Assembly (NCBI GenBank): GCA_040224245.1
Contig: JBEGIR010000014.1
Coordinates: forward strand, 1-64,000
DNA: 64,000 nt
From: Puniceicoccaceae bacterium
GTDB lineage: Bacteria; Verrucomicrobiota; Verrucomicrobiia; Opitutales; JAFGAQ01
Direction of reading: 5' to 3'
The notes under the pieces: model-generated
What the model saw: only the letters and a program-made list of their open reading frames with translations
Told to the model about the DNA's origin: nothing
Database searches by the model: none
Shown: positions 27,150-35,370 of the stretch, in pieces
Layout: every line of letters begins with the position of its first letter
How positions within the stretch are numbered: position 1 is the first letter of the stretch
Position numbers and translations under genes: made by a program

Positions 27150-27244
27150 TATATTATTTCTCTCTTAGGAGAGTTTTGGGGTAACAGAATAAAGTAGAAA
27201 ATAAGTGGGACGCTGTTTATGGGGTAGACAGCGTCCCTTTTTTT
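27150..27244 (+). ncRNA. candidate small RNA with its own promoter and terminator
   Basis: The segment is bounded by the promoter at 27116-27143 and by a strong terminator: GGGACGCTGT (27207-27216), loop, ACAGCGTCCC (27228-27237), seven T. Inside, CTCTC (27160-27164) pairs with GAGAG (27169-27173) around TTAG. No open frame with a start follows the AGGAG at 27167-27171 for more than a few codons. The next gene lies on the opposite strand. I do not recognise the RNA; function unknown. The 5' end is estimated from the -10 box. Confidence 0.55.
27207..27244 (+). terminator. rho-independent terminator of the candidate small RNA
   Basis: It is a perfect 10-bp GC-rich stem GGGACGCTGT/ACAGCGTCCC with an 11-nt loop and TTTTTTT at 27238-27244. 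It ends seven bases before the stop side of the convergent FAD oxidase gene. Confidence 0.9.
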
Positions 27245-27250
27245 ATTCCA

Positions 27251-28690
27251 TTAATGCTTATCCCAGGGAAATCGGAATGATTCCTTTTGGTAGTTCCACG
27301 GAGAGAAGGGTTCGAACCATTTTCTAGGATTGAGAATACCATTGGGGTCGAAGACGGCTTTGATCTCACGCATCAGACGCAATTGGGCCTCATTGAATTG
27401 CAGTTCCATGAAATGGGATTTGGCCAATCCAACACCATGTTCTCCACTGATAGCACCATTGAGGTCGACTACCTTTTCCATTAACGATTGGAGGCAGTTT
27501 TGCGCCCGAAGCGACATCTCCTTGTCCTCGCGGTCGTACATGATGTTGACGTGAAGGTTGCCGTCTCCGGCGTGTCCGAATACAGCGATAGGGACGTGGT
27601 GGGTTTCGCGCAGAAGCGAGACATGCGCAATGAGGTCCTGCATCTTACTGAGAGGCACCACAACATCTTCATTGAGTTTCGAATTTCCCAGTTTGAACAT
27701 GGCCCCCGAGCATTGTCGGCGTACCGTCCAAAGGGCTTCTGCCTCAGCTTCGCTTGCCGCAATACTCTGCAGGGATGAATGCTGGTCCATCCAACGCCTG
27801 AGGGAGTTCAACTCTGCATCCAGCAAATGCGCGTCCGTTCCATCGATTTCGACAAGCAGCACGCAAATATCAGAATCATCCTCGAAAAGCGGATACCCGA
27901 TGGATTCCTGAGCTCCACGGACACTGAGCGTATCAATGAACTCCAGGATGGAAGGTGTCAGAGTGCTCGTCATCAAGTCCAGCGTTGCATCAAGGGCTGC
28001 CTTTTCTGAGCGGAAGCCGAGCAAGGCGGTTCGACGGTGTGTGGGCAGTGGAATTAACTTCAGGGTAGCGGATGTGATGATCCCCAATGTCCCTTCCGAT
28101 CCGATCCAGAGATCCCGAAGGTTGTAGCCTGTTGCAAATTTTCGCACAGGTTTGCCCCATTCCACCTCACTGCCATCAGCGAGAAATCCTTTTAGTCCCA
28201 TCACGTAGTCGCGGGTGACGCCGTATTTTACACAGCGCAGACCTCCTGCATTGCATGCAATATTGCCTCCGATCGTGCACCACTTGTAGGAGGATGGATC
28301 GGGTGGGTAAAACAACCCCACTTTTGCTGCTGAGTCCTGAATATCCTTCACAACGGCACCACACTGCACGTTGGCAATCCGGTGAACCGGATCGATCTCG
28401 ATCTGGCTGAGCTGGTGCAGGTCCAGCACCCATCCTCCGTTTACAGGTGTGGCGGCGCCCGTGAGCGTGGAACCCACTCCGCGGGTGGTCACCGGGATGC
28501 GATGCTGGTTTGCAAGGCGTAGTACCGGTGCGATCATGCCGACCTCATCAGGACGAATCACGGCCTGAGGCAGAAAACTGATCTTGAGACCATCAAAGGA
28601 ATTGGAATAGAGGGTTTCGACGTCAGTATGAACGTGTTGCGGAAACCGCTGCTTCAATTCGCTTGTGACCGAATTCCATGGCGACAGCAT
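27251..28690 (-). CDS. FAD-linked oxidase (glycolate oxidase GlcD / D-lactate dehydrogenase type)
   Basis: The PCMH-type FAD domain is at about residues 40-220 (PVTTRGVGSTLTGAATP, CTIGGNIACNAGGLRCVKYG), followed by the FAD-oxidase C-terminal domain (VFGHAGDGNLHVNIMYD, GAISGEHGVGLAKSHFME). These motifs and the 479-residue length fit GlcD or D-2-hydroxyacid dehydrogenases. The ATG at 28690 is chosen because the frame upstream runs into the terminator of the glutaredoxin gene (28762-28790). GlcE and GlcF partners are not nearby, so the exact hydroxyacid substrate is open. Confidence 0.88.
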   Translation of the reverse strand: MLSPWNSVTSELKQRFPQHVHTDVETLYSNSFDGLKISFLPQAVIRPDEVGMIAPVLRLANQHRIPVTTRGVGSTLTGAATPVNGGWVLDLHQLSQIEIDPVHRIANVQCGAVVKDIQDSAAKVGLFYPPDPSSYKWCTIGGNIACNAGGLRCVKYGVTRDYVMGLKGFLADGSEVEWGKPVRKFATGYNLRDLWIGSEGTLGIITSATLKLIPLPTHRRTALLGFRSEKAALDATLDLMTSTLTPSILEFIDTLSVRGAQESIGYPLFEDDSDICVLLVEIDGTDAHLLDAELNSLRRWMDQHSSLQSIAASEAEAEALWTVRRQCSGAMFKLGNSKLNEDVVVPLSKMQDLIAHVSLLRETHHVPIAVFGHAGDGNLHVNIMYDREDKEMSLRAQNCLQSLMEKVVDLNGAISGEHGVGLAKSHFMELQFNEAQLRLMREIKAVFDPNGILNPRKWFEPFSPWNYQKESFRFPWDKH

Positions 28691-28761
28691 GCTCAAAAGC
28701 GTAGTGCGGGTTAACCCTGGCTGTAAAGCGTTCGCTTCACCCGAATTCAGGCAAAGTACAA

Positions 28762-28790
28762 CAAAAAAGCACGCCTCCTGCAGGCGTGCT
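28762..28790 (-). terminator. terminator after the glutaredoxin gene
   Basis: On the minus strand AGCACGCCT, a 5-nt loop and AGGCGTGCT form a perfect 9-bp stem followed by TTTTT. It lies 28 bases after the glutaredoxin stop and shows that the downstream oxidase starts after it. Confidence 0.85.
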
Positions 28791-28817
28791 CTGGTTTTGT
28801 TATCAAGAGTCTTGTAA

Positions 28818-29153
28818 TCAGAAGAACCGAATCGTCTGGCTGCGCATCTTTTCGTGTTCCTCATCGGAACAAGCTTCGTTGATGGGAACCGAAGGTTTGG
28901 CGTCGTTGGGTTGAACCAATCCATTTTCGAGCATGTAGGCTTCCACCTCCTCGCCGCTCACATCCGCAAGCATTACACCTTCAATTTCAACACAAGGGGA
29001 GAGGGGTTGTCCCGACTTCTCCACCATTTCTGCATAGTTTGATGGATTATTAATGATGTCGATATCGTCGTAGTTGAGCTGATATTTTTCCATGATCGCG
29101 CGGACGCCACGACTCCATCCGCAATGGGGTTTTAAATAGGCCTTGATATTCAT
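28818..29153 (-). CDS. glutaredoxin-like protein with CGWS site
   Basis: The thioredoxin fold is recognisable: MNIKAYLKPHCGWSRGV, then YDDIDIINNPSNYAEM, the cis-Pro loop QPLSPCVEIEG, and a C-terminal helix. The active site is CGWS, monothiol like CGFS glutaredoxins, but the fold resembles class I. An extra tail of about 30 residues ends in EEHEKMRSQTIRFF, which is not part of a normal glutaredoxin. The protein has 111 residues. The gene has its own terminator and is divergent from the ketoacyl synthase gene. Its partner is unknown. Confidence 0.8.
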   Translation of the reverse strand: MNIKAYLKPHCGWSRGVRAIMEKYQLNYDDIDIINNPSNYAEMVEKSGQPLSPCVEIEGVMLADVSGEEVEAYMLENGLVQPNDAKPSVPINEACSDEEHEKMRSQTIRFF

Positions 29154-29286
29154 ACGGCCAAATTCCGAGAAATTTCCGGTTTGTCAAATGAAGGTTTCGA
29201 CTTGGCAGTAGTCAAATAGGGTTGAGGTGAGGTTGATTGCTGCACTAACTTAACTTGCTGCATCACCAAGCAGTCGAATTGGATTC

Positions 29287-30552
29287 ATGAACAAAGTTTA
29301 CGTCACTGGAGCCGGATTTATCACTAGCATTGGAAATTCCTACGATGCAGTTTGCGATAGCCTGCGCACACAAACCACTGGCATTGAACGCTATCCAGCA
29401 TTTGATACTGATAAGATTCCTGTCAAGGTCGTTGGAACGATCAAGGGGTTTGATCTCGAATCGGACGATCCTGAAGATTGGGTATATCCCAAGAACTATC
29501 GACCTTCGCGCAACCTTTTGCGCTCTCTGGCTCCTCATGGATTGTATGCCTACTGTGCGGTCGAGCAGGCATTGAAGCAGGCCGGATTGCATGCAGAAAC
29601 ACTCTCCGATCCCAACACTGGAATTCACACCGCTTCGGCAGGTTCTCCGCGCAATCTACGCCATCACATGAATCGCATGCATGAGCTTGGGGTCGAGAGA
29701 CTCAGCCCCAAATCAGTTGTGACGTCCATTGCAGGTACGCTCAATTTCTGTCTCGTATCGCACTACAAAATTAAAGGAAATTCCTGTGGATTTGTTTCTG
29801 CATGTGCATCTTCGGGCCATGCACTGGGGTATGCGTTTGACGAAATCCGCGCTGGAAGGCAGGAGCGCATCATTGTGGTAGGAGCAGAGGACGGAGATTT
29901 GGATACCTTGTTGCCGTTCGCCAGCATGAGGGCAATGTCGCTGGAGCATGACCCATTGAAGGCCAGCAAACCCTTTGACGTGGACCGAAGTGGATTTGTC
30001 GGAACTGGCGGGGCAGTTGCATTGATTCTGGAATCGGAAACTTCGATTACGACTCGTAATGCTGCCCCACTCATGGAAATGCTTGGCTGGGCTCAGACTT
30101 CGGATGGATACAGTGCGGTATTGCCTGAACCCGATGGTGAAGGACTCGCGCGAGCCATGCAGTTGGCATTGAAATCGAGCGATGTGGGTCCCGCTCAAGT
30201 CGATTATCTTAACGCACATGCGACGGGAACGCCCTCCGGTGATGTTGCCGAACTGCGGGCGATTCGCACTGTCTTTGGAGAAGCTCCGAGTGTGCGCATA
30301 AGTGCGACGAAGGCATTGACAGGGCATGGACTGTCGCTGTCGTCGATCTTGGAGGCGGGGCTAACACTGGTAGCTTTGAAGGAAGGGTTTTGTCCTGGAA
30401 CTGCTCACCTTGAGAAACCGGATCCAGAGGTAGGACAATTGCGAGTGCTACAGGCAAATGATGATTTTCGACCCACCATTGCGCTGTCCAACAGCAGTGG
30501 ATTTGGCGGGGCAAATGTTAGTTTGCTGTTCAAATCGGTGGTGTCCCGGTGA
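29287..30552 (+). CDS. beta-ketoacyl-ACP synthase (KAS II/FabF-like)
   Basis: The thiolase fold and all catalytic residues of a ketosynthase are present: Cys in SACASSGHALGYA (about residue 172), His in NAHATGTPSGD (about 308) and His in KALTGHGLSLS (about 345). Its 421 residues are normal. The middle segment (RNLLRSLAPHGLYAYCAVEQ) differs from housekeeping FabF, and the gene overlaps a glycosyltransferase gene by four bases (GTGA). This suggests a dedicated lipid or glycolipid pathway rather than general fatty acid synthesis (inference). No acyl carrier protein gene lies beside it. Confidence 0.88.
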   Translation: MNKVYVTGAGFITSIGNSYDAVCDSLRTQTTGIERYPAFDTDKIPVKVVGTIKGFDLESDDPEDWVYPKNYRPSRNLLRSLAPHGLYAYCAVEQALKQAGLHAETLSDPNTGIHTASAGSPRNLRHHMNRMHELGVERLSPKSVVTSIAGTLNFCLVSHYKIKGNSCGFVSACASSGHALGYAFDEIRAGRQERIIVVGAEDGDLDTLLPFASMRAMSLEHDPLKASKPFDVDRSGFVGTGGAVALILESETSITTRNAAPLMEMLGWAQTSDGYSAVLPEPDGEGLARAMQLALKSSDVGPAQVDYLNAHATGTPSGDVAELRAIRTVFGEAPSVRISATKALTGHGLSLSSILEAGLTLVALKEGFCPGTAHLEKPDPEVGQLRVLQANDDFRPTIALSNSSGFGGANVSLLFKSVVSR

Positions 30553-31625
30553 GGATAGTCATTTATCAGGATTATCTGCGTGTGGGTGGGACAGAGTCCC
30601 AGAGTCTCTACTTGGCGAAGCGACTGCTCGATATGGGTCATGAAGTGACCGTGTTGACCAACCGACCAGGGGGGCGGTTGCGCTCGCAGGCATTTGAATC
30701 GGGATTGGCGGTCAAAAATTTGCAGGCTTTCGACTTTCACCTCAACTGGTTCGCACCAGATCTGGTTCGGCAGTTACAAAACCTTCGACCGGAAATTGTG
30801 CTGCTCATGGGTCGAAATGCGAACGGAACTGGATCGCTGCTGCAGCGCAAGCTTAGAAATACGCTGGTTGTCTCGACTGTTCGCACCGGACGTCCTTTTA
30901 CGCGTGCCTATCAAAAATCGCTCAAATCCGCGCCGCTGATTTGTTGCAACAGTGTCTTCGCTGCCCGCCGACTGGAGCAGCTTGGCATCGCTCGGAATCG
31001 CATTGCAGTGCACCCGAACCCCTGCCTGCGTGCAAGTGATATCGATGCACTGGCGCCGCGACACACCCGTCCTCGTTCAGCGAACGGGCACTTGATTTAT
31101 GTAGCGGCCTTTGTTCCGGGCAAGAACCATGCATCGTTGATTCGACTCATGCCGATCTTGCTCACCCGGTTTAAGGGATTAACCCTCACGTTGGTGGGGG
31201 AAGGACCTCTCCAGGGCAGGATGCAAAAGCTTGTCCGGAGCTTGGGTCTCGATGCGAACATCGTTTTTGCAGGCTATCGCCGGGATATCCCCGAGTTGCT
31301 CGCGCAGGCGGATCTTGCCATCAGTCCATCGCTGGAGGAATCGCTCCCGAATGCGCTGGTTGAAGCACAATATGCAGGACTTCCGGTGGTGGCATTTGAG
31401 GTGGCGGGTGTAGGGGAATGCCTGCTGCACGGGCAGTCTGGCTTGCTTGTACCTCCAGGAGACATGCAGGAATTCGGGAAGGCCGTAAGTTCAGTGCTGA
31501 TGGATGAAGCGAGCTGGCGTTCCATGGCAGAGTCCGCCCACCGCTTCGCTCATCTCACTTTTGAGCCGAATCTTAGGTTTGACGCCTTTATCGAGTGCGT
31601 TATGAAATACCGCACTGCTTCCTGA
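30549..31625 (+). CDS. glycosyltransferase family 4
   Basis: This is a GT-B fold glycosyltransferase. The N-terminal domain starts with RIVIYQDYLRVGGTESQS, and the C-terminal donor-binding domain contains LTLVGEGPLQGRMQKLV, IVFAGYRRDIPELLAQADL and the ExxxxxxxE-type motif in EESLPNALVEAQYAGLPVV. It uses a nucleotide-sugar donor; the acceptor is unknown. The GTG start overlaps the ketoacyl synthase stop, so the two are translationally coupled. Together they suggest a glycolipid or a lipid-linked sugar product. Confidence 0.9.
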   Translation: MRIVIYQDYLRVGGTESQSLYLAKRLLDMGHEVTVLTNRPGGRLRSQAFESGLAVKNLQAFDFHLNWFAPDLVRQLQNLRPEIVLLMGRNANGTGSLLQRKLRNTLVVSTVRTGRPFTRAYQKSLKSAPLICCNSVFAARRLEQLGIARNRIAVHPNPCLRASDIDALAPRHTRPRSANGHLIYVAAFVPGKNHASLIRLMPILLTRFKGLTLTLVGEGPLQGRMQKLVRSLGLDANIVFAGYRRDIPELLAQADLAISPSLEESLPNALVEAQYAGLPVVAFEVAGVGECLLHGQSGLLVPPGDMQEFGKAVSSVLMDEASWRSMAESAHRFAHLTFEPNLRFDAFIECVMKYRTAS

Positions 31626-31647
31626 GCCGACTCAATCGGATCGACCT

Positions 31648-33516
31648 ATGAATCTCAAAACGCTCTTCGCCCAGGATGGACTACCCGAAAACAGCATTGT
31701 GCTGTTGGAGCTGGTGTCTGGAGAGTCGACGGTATTGGAGGCCCTGCCCGCGCATTTTCACCTGACGGGGGAATGGAGCCACGGAGAACATCGTGAACAG
31801 GATCCGCCCCGTGCCTTCTATTTTGAAACGGAGTCGGGCACGGTGATGCTGCGCAAGGGGTCCGTAGCTCCCAACCATGCTTCTTTGTTATTCTCACGGG
31901 AGTGGGACGAGGATCAGCAGTTGCAACCAGGGGTTGAATACCACCTGCAGGTCGATGATCACCTGTTTGTGTTTCGCTATGCTTGCGAGTCACTGCAATG
32001 GCTTGAGCGCTTGGATGTCAAACGCTGGTTTCTCTTTGATTTTCGCGAGGATCAAAAGGGCAAGGAATTCAGTTTTGAGGAACTTTGTGCCCATATTGCT
32101 TCGGAGACGCTCGAGTGGAACCACATGGGGGTGAGCATTGAAGGCATGGAGGGAGCATTTACATTGCATCAGATCGCGCGCATGCCGATGTTCCGAAATC
32201 TTCAGAAGGAGTCGGATATTGAATCTGAGGATGCGGATCCAAATCCGTTTTCCACAGGAGGTCGCATCGATCTTGCCCTCGATGAAACTGGCACTGAACC
32301 ACTGGATGGTCCCCTGCTCTCTCCCTTTTGCTGGGAGCGTTTCGACTACGGTGATATCATGCATATTGCTGTGGATGAGCGGATGATGGGAGATCCGGTG
32401 CTCGGAACCCATGAGCTATCCCGATTTCTCAGCACACGCTTTGATCGGGAAGGGAATGCCATCGATGCCTATGGGAATTCCTGTTCCGCAATTGCGGACC
32501 CTCACACGCGCCATCGACTCCCACAGGGGTTTCTCGAACTACCGCAATTTATTTTTTCCATCGTCGGTGCTCCGGGATCCGGGAAATCGAACTACCTCAG
32601 CATTTTGATCAATGCGCTTCAAAATTCGCTCTTTCACCAGTTTGGCATGGTGCTCAAGGATGCGGATCCCGCTCAGAATGCTCCACTCAATGACATGAAG
32701 AACTGTCTTTTTGGAGGGGGCAGCATTGAACAGGCGGCACTCATGAAAACACAGATGGAAGGGAGGATGTATCTCAAGATCAAGCGTGGGGAGCGCGTTC
32801 TGGCCTACCCCCGACCTTTTATTTACACTCTGGCGCGCTCCGAATCGCATGAGGGACTTTGCAACATGGTGTTCTACGATAATGCTGGTGAACACTTTGA
32901 ACCCGGAATCGAGACATCGGTTTCTCCGGGCGCCCAGCATGTAGCTTCGGCGGATGCGCTGTTTTTCCTCGTTGATCCGACGACCCTGCCAGGATTTCGA
33001 CAACGCCTGCAGTTTCATCCGGATCCGCAGCTCAAACAACAGGGCCGCATTGATCAGCAGGATGTCCTGTTGTCCGAACTGGAGATTCGCATCCACAAGG
33101 CATTGGGGTTGTCGGTAAACGAGAAGATTCAGAAGCCCCTCGCCATCCTGTTAGGCAAATGTGACATTTGGATGTCTTTGATTGACCGCACCCAATTCCG
33201 GCAACCGATTGAAGGAAATCTGCTCAGCCAAGAAGCTTTATTGCACAATTCCAATCTTGTGAGGCAACTGCTGCTTGAACTTGCTCCGACCATTGTTGCC
33301 AATGCGGAGAGCATTGCACGTCAGGTGTTCTATTTTCCGGTGAGTGCATTTGGTCATTCCCCAACGCGATTGCCCAGTGGTTCGCTGGCTCCCAATCCAG
33401 AGCGCATCAAACCCTACTTGATCGAAATTCCGACACTGTGGGCACTCTCGCAAAAGATCCCGTCTGCGTTCAAGGTTCGGCCCAAACCTCCAGGTACGCG
33501 CCTGATCCCTGGTTGA
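31648..33516 (+). CDS. uncharacterised GTPase-like protein with a large N-terminal domain
   Basis: The C-terminal half has the features of a P-loop GTPase: Walker A (IVGAPGSGKSN, about residues 304-314), a G3-like MVFYDNAGEHFE (about 407-418), and a G4-like LLGKCDIW (about 501). Hydrophobic DALFFLVDPTTL fits the strand after switch II. The first 300 residues show no recognised domain but are beta-rich (FYFETESGTVMLRKGS). The layout recalls TRAFAC GTPases of bacterial conflict systems (double-GTPase families), but I cannot assign one. It begins 22 bases after the glycosyltransferase gene and ends 27 bases from convergent recD. Confidence 0.65.
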   Translation: MNLKTLFAQDGLPENSIVLLELVSGESTVLEALPAHFHLTGEWSHGEHREQDPPRAFYFETESGTVMLRKGSVAPNHASLLFSREWDEDQQLQPGVEYHLQVDDHLFVFRYACESLQWLERLDVKRWFLFDFREDQKGKEFSFEELCAHIASETLEWNHMGVSIEGMEGAFTLHQIARMPMFRNLQKESDIESEDADPNPFSTGGRIDLALDETGTEPLDGPLLSPFCWERFDYGDIMHIAVDERMMGDPVLGTHELSRFLSTRFDREGNAIDAYGNSCSAIADPHTRHRLPQGFLELPQFIFSIVGAPGSGKSNYLSILINALQNSLFHQFGMVLKDADPAQNAPLNDMKNCLFGGGSIEQAALMKTQMEGRMYLKIKRGERVLAYPRPFIYTLARSESHEGLCNMVFYDNAGEHFEPGIETSVSPGAQHVASADALFFLVDPTTLPGFRQRLQFHPDPQLKQQGRIDQQDVLLSELEIRIHKALGLSVNEKIQKPLAILLGKCDIWMSLIDRTQFRQPIEGNLLSQEALLHNSNLVRQLLLELAPTIVANAESIARQVFYFPVSAFGHSPTRLPSGSLAPNPERIKPYLIEIPTLWALSQKIPSAFKVRPKPPGTRLIPG

Positions 33517-33543
33517 TTTGACCTGAGGGTCAGTTCTCCTGCT

Positions 33544-35370
33544 TCAAAGTGACGGGTTGTCAGGGTCAGTTGGAGTTGTTGCCTGACGGGTGGTGTGATT
33601 CCATTCCAGTTCGATGCGTTGGCGCAACCGACTGTTTCGTTTGGTGGGGGTGGAAATGCAATGACGCCAGATCGACTCATTCGCTACCCATGTGATGTGT
33701 TGGCGCGCACGGCTGACGGCAGTGTAGAGCAGTTCCCGTGTCAGGACCGGGTTGATTCGTTCTGGCAACAGCAGTAACACTTCGTTGGCCTCCGATCCTT
33801 GGCTCTTGTGAACCGTGTACGCAAAAGCATCGCTGTGCTCGGGAAGCAGATGCACTGCGTGTGAGCGGGATGTTCCATCTGGGCTGTTAAACCACGCGAT
33901 GGCCTCTCCTGCAGGATGGGGGGTGAGAAATTGTTGGGTAACTCCCACGTCACCGTTGAATAATCCGAGCACGGGATCGTTCCTGCGGATCATGATGGGC
34001 TTCCAGAAGAACGCTGGAATTTCCGGCCGGGTAGAGTGAATCACATGGTGTCGACAGTGCCGCAAAAGCGTCTGATTGAGGGTGTGTACCCCCAGCGGAC
34101 CCTCATTCTGTGCGCAGAGTACCATGCATCGTGCATAAAGCGCAGCGGCATTAGCGGGGTCCAGCTCCATCGCAGCTGGCAGCAGGTTGCGGGAGATCCA
34201 TTCCCGAAGGGTGCGCTCCACGTGGTCGGGCTGAGTGGGATCCACGCATCGGATTGCAGCGTTTTCCGAATCGGATCGCAGACATTGAAGGGTTCGCTGT
34301 GCATCGCCTGCGCGAATAGCTTCACACAGCTCATGAAGTGCTGAGTCCGACTTGAATCGAAAGGGTGCCCGAAGCTCCAAGGTTGTTGACGGATGGGCGC
34401 GAAATGCCTCGCATGCATCAGCAAATACGGCTCCCGGTTGAACAGATGCGAGCTGGTAAGGATCGCCCATGAGAATGAGTCGACTGCCTGCATCGAGACT
34501 GCCCAGGAGGCGATACAGGAGCGTGAGATCGACCATGGATGCCTCATCCACGATGATCACGTCCACAGGTTCGACTGGGCGTGGAAACATGGGGCTGCGT
34601 GAGAAGCGGGACTCACGACTACGGAGAAAGCGGTGCAGCGTAGCGGCCTGCACCTGCGAAGAGTGGATGAAAGGATCGCTTCCATCTTCAACGGCAAGGG
34701 AGTTTCGGATGGATTCCTGGATTCGCGCAACGGCTTTGCCTGTGGGAGCGAGCAATTGGATGCGGGCATTGGGCCAGTGGCGGCTAAGGGTACGCAGAAT
34801 CTGAAAAATGGTGAAGGTTTTGCCGGTTCCCGGTCCTCCAGACAGAAGCAAGAGGCGTTGTGTAAGTGCAGCCCTGCACGCTTCAATCTGTGTGTCTGTG
34901 AGCGTGTCGGGTAGCGGAATGTCCCGTAATTGCAGATCGTTGAGCATGGGCTGTGCAGCCATCTGGACAAGCTGGCTGGCAGATTGGCGTTCCGCTTGCC
35001 AGAGTCGACGCAAGTAGAGGACCCCGGGAGTTTCCCAGACGATGGGATTTTGCCTGTTATCATTGAAGCTGGGCGGGAGCGATTCGTGTAGGTGATGAAT
35101 CGCTTCTGGTGTGGGGATCGGTTGACAGGATTCGGGTAGGTCGGATGGCAGTTCCTGGATATCGAGCAAAAGATGTCCCTGCCTTGTGAGACGGTGACAC
35201 CATGCAAAGAGAAATGCGGCGTGCTGCAGATGTGAGGGATCTGCCTCAGGTCCAAGGTGCTTCATGCCCAATTCCGCGATTTGCAGGTCCATGGAGTCGA
35301 AGAGCGCATTGCCGTCCAAATCCATCCAATAACGCATGGATGTGAGGAGCCGGGATGGAATTGCAGTCAT
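33544..35370 (-). CDS. recD: exodeoxyribonuclease V alpha subunit
   Basis: RecD is the fast 5'-3' helicase of RecBCD. The Walker A motif is LLSGGPGTGKTFTIFQIL, followed by APTGKAVARIQES, VIIVDEASMVDL (motif II) and the C-terminal YTVHKSQGSEANEVLL and LYTAVSRARQHI motifs. Its 608 residues are the same length as the E. coli protein. The start overlaps the recB stop by four bases (ATGA), so translation is coupled. It closes the recC-recB-recD operon. Confidence 0.94.
   Translation of the reverse strand: MTAIPSRLLTSMRYWMDLDGNALFDSMDLQIAELGMKHLGPEADPSHLQHAAFLFAWCHRLTRQGHLLLDIQELPSDLPESCQPIPTPEAIHHLHESLPPSFNDNRQNPIVWETPGVLYLRRLWQAERQSASQLVQMAAQPMLNDLQLRDIPLPDTLTDTQIEACRAALTQRLLLLSGGPGTGKTFTIFQILRTLSRHWPNARIQLLAPTGKAVARIQESIRNSLAVEDGSDPFIHSSQVQAATLHRFLRSRESRFSRSPMFPRPVEPVDVIIVDEASMVDLTLLYRLLGSLDAGSRLILMGDPYQLASVQPGAVFADACEAFRAHPSTTLELRAPFRFKSDSALHELCEAIRAGDAQRTLQCLRSDSENAAIRCVDPTQPDHVERTLREWISRNLLPAAMELDPANAAALYARCMVLCAQNEGPLGVHTLNQTLLRHCRHHVIHSTRPEIPAFFWKPIMIRRNDPVLGLFNGDVGVTQQFLTPHPAGEAIAWFNSPDGTSRSHAVHLLPEHSDAFAYTVHKSQGSEANEVLLLLPERINPVLTRELLYTAVSRARQHITWVANESIWRHCISTPTKRNSRLRQRIELEWNHTTRQATTPTDPDNPSL

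Noticed and set aside
28691-28924. N-terminal extension of the FAD oxidase gene
   Set aside because: It would cross the glutaredoxin terminator at 28762-28790, and the residues do not match the family; the ATG at 28690 is used.
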